Position numbers and translations under genes: made by a program. 36,705 bases of DNA. Origin: Alphaproteobacteria bacterium. GTDB lineage: Bacteria; Pseudomonadota; Alphaproteobacteria; Rs-D84; NBLK01. Below the pieces are notes generated by a model. The model did no database searches, had not been told where the DNA came from, and worked only from the letters and a program-made list of their open reading frames with translations. The stretch is taken from contig JAFGVS010000008.1 of the NCBI GenBank assembly GCA_016937865.1, positions 1 to 36,705 on the forward strand, written 5' to 3'. Numbering within the stretch: position 1 is the first letter of the stretch; every line of letters starts with the position of its first letter. Shown in pieces: positions 36,303 through 36,705 of the stretch.

Positions 36303-36705
36303 TCAAGAAATAACAGGCATGGTTTTGAATCGGGATCGTAGATCGTCCAGAAAAACAGCCCACTGTTTCGGGGGAGTCGTTGCGGTTAACAACAAAAAAC
36401 TATGAACACTTTTTAAATGTTCTAAAAAAGAAAAGAACTGTTTTTCAGATTCAGAGGCCATGGGCATAGAAAAAACATCCGCCGCACATTGTTCATTTTG
36501 TTTAAAAAAAGCATCCACGTTTTCAAAAATATACAGTGATTTCGGCCGGATTTTAACGTCAAGCGTCGTTAAATAGGTCGCGTTGTGGGTCTGTGCAAAA
36601 TGGCGGATCAAATTGGTGTGCTCACCCGTTAAAATCAAGACAGGCTCTGCCCATGGAAAATCCATCACCTGTTTAAACGTTTCAGGGTTTCCATTTTTTA
36701 AAACA
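36303..36705 (-). CDS. Hda/DnaA-like protein, N-terminus cut off by window edge
   Basis: Frame stays open upstream of the listed GTG 36668 to the window end (..VLKNGNPETFKQVMDFPWAEPVLILTGEHTNLIRHFAQTHNATYL..); ends PPKQWAVFLDDLRSRF like Hda. Confidence 0.6.
   Translation of the reverse strand, partial: VLKNGNPETFKQVMDFPWAEPVLILTGEHTNLIRHFAQTHNATYLTTLDVKIRPKSLYIFENVDAFFKQNEQCAADVFSMPMASESEKQFFSFLEHLKSVHSFLLLTATTPPKQWAVFLDDLRSRFKTMPVIS

Overview
The window is a mostly syntenic, AT-rich proteobacterial (probably alphaproteobacterial) chromosome segment with three accessory patches. Core genes: lpxA, lpxI, parC, fpr, ftsB-like, plsY, dprA, tolB, zapA plus a coiled-coil partner, rph, secD, secF, tRNA-Gly(TCC), serS, a PPi-type phosphofructokinase, and an Hda-like gene cut by the right edge. 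Accessory content: an R64/TCP-type (type IVb) pilus gene set split into two convergent halves (pilL/tcpQ-like + pilN secretin on +; pilO-pilP-pilQ // pilR on -), a VirD4/TraG-like coupling protein, and two paralogous secreted Cys-rich proteins built from an approx. 54-aa four-Cys repeat. There is also a set of small ORFans. The observations I consider most worth checking are: (1) a probably leaderless 19-aa leader peptide with a Ser-Phe-Ser-Ser-Ser run upstream of serS, with competing RNA pairings, i.e. a candidate serine attenuator; (2) six ORFan genes sharing a TTGnnA-N17-TAnnnT promoter and a short AT-rich leader without Shine-Dalgarno, unlike the rest of the window; (3) a 39-bp dispersed intergenic repeat with four gapless copies, one inside an SD-preceded 22-codon ORF coupled to secF, three next to pil genes; (4) the Cys-rich repeat protein pair. 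All calls come from reading sequence and translations; no searches were run.
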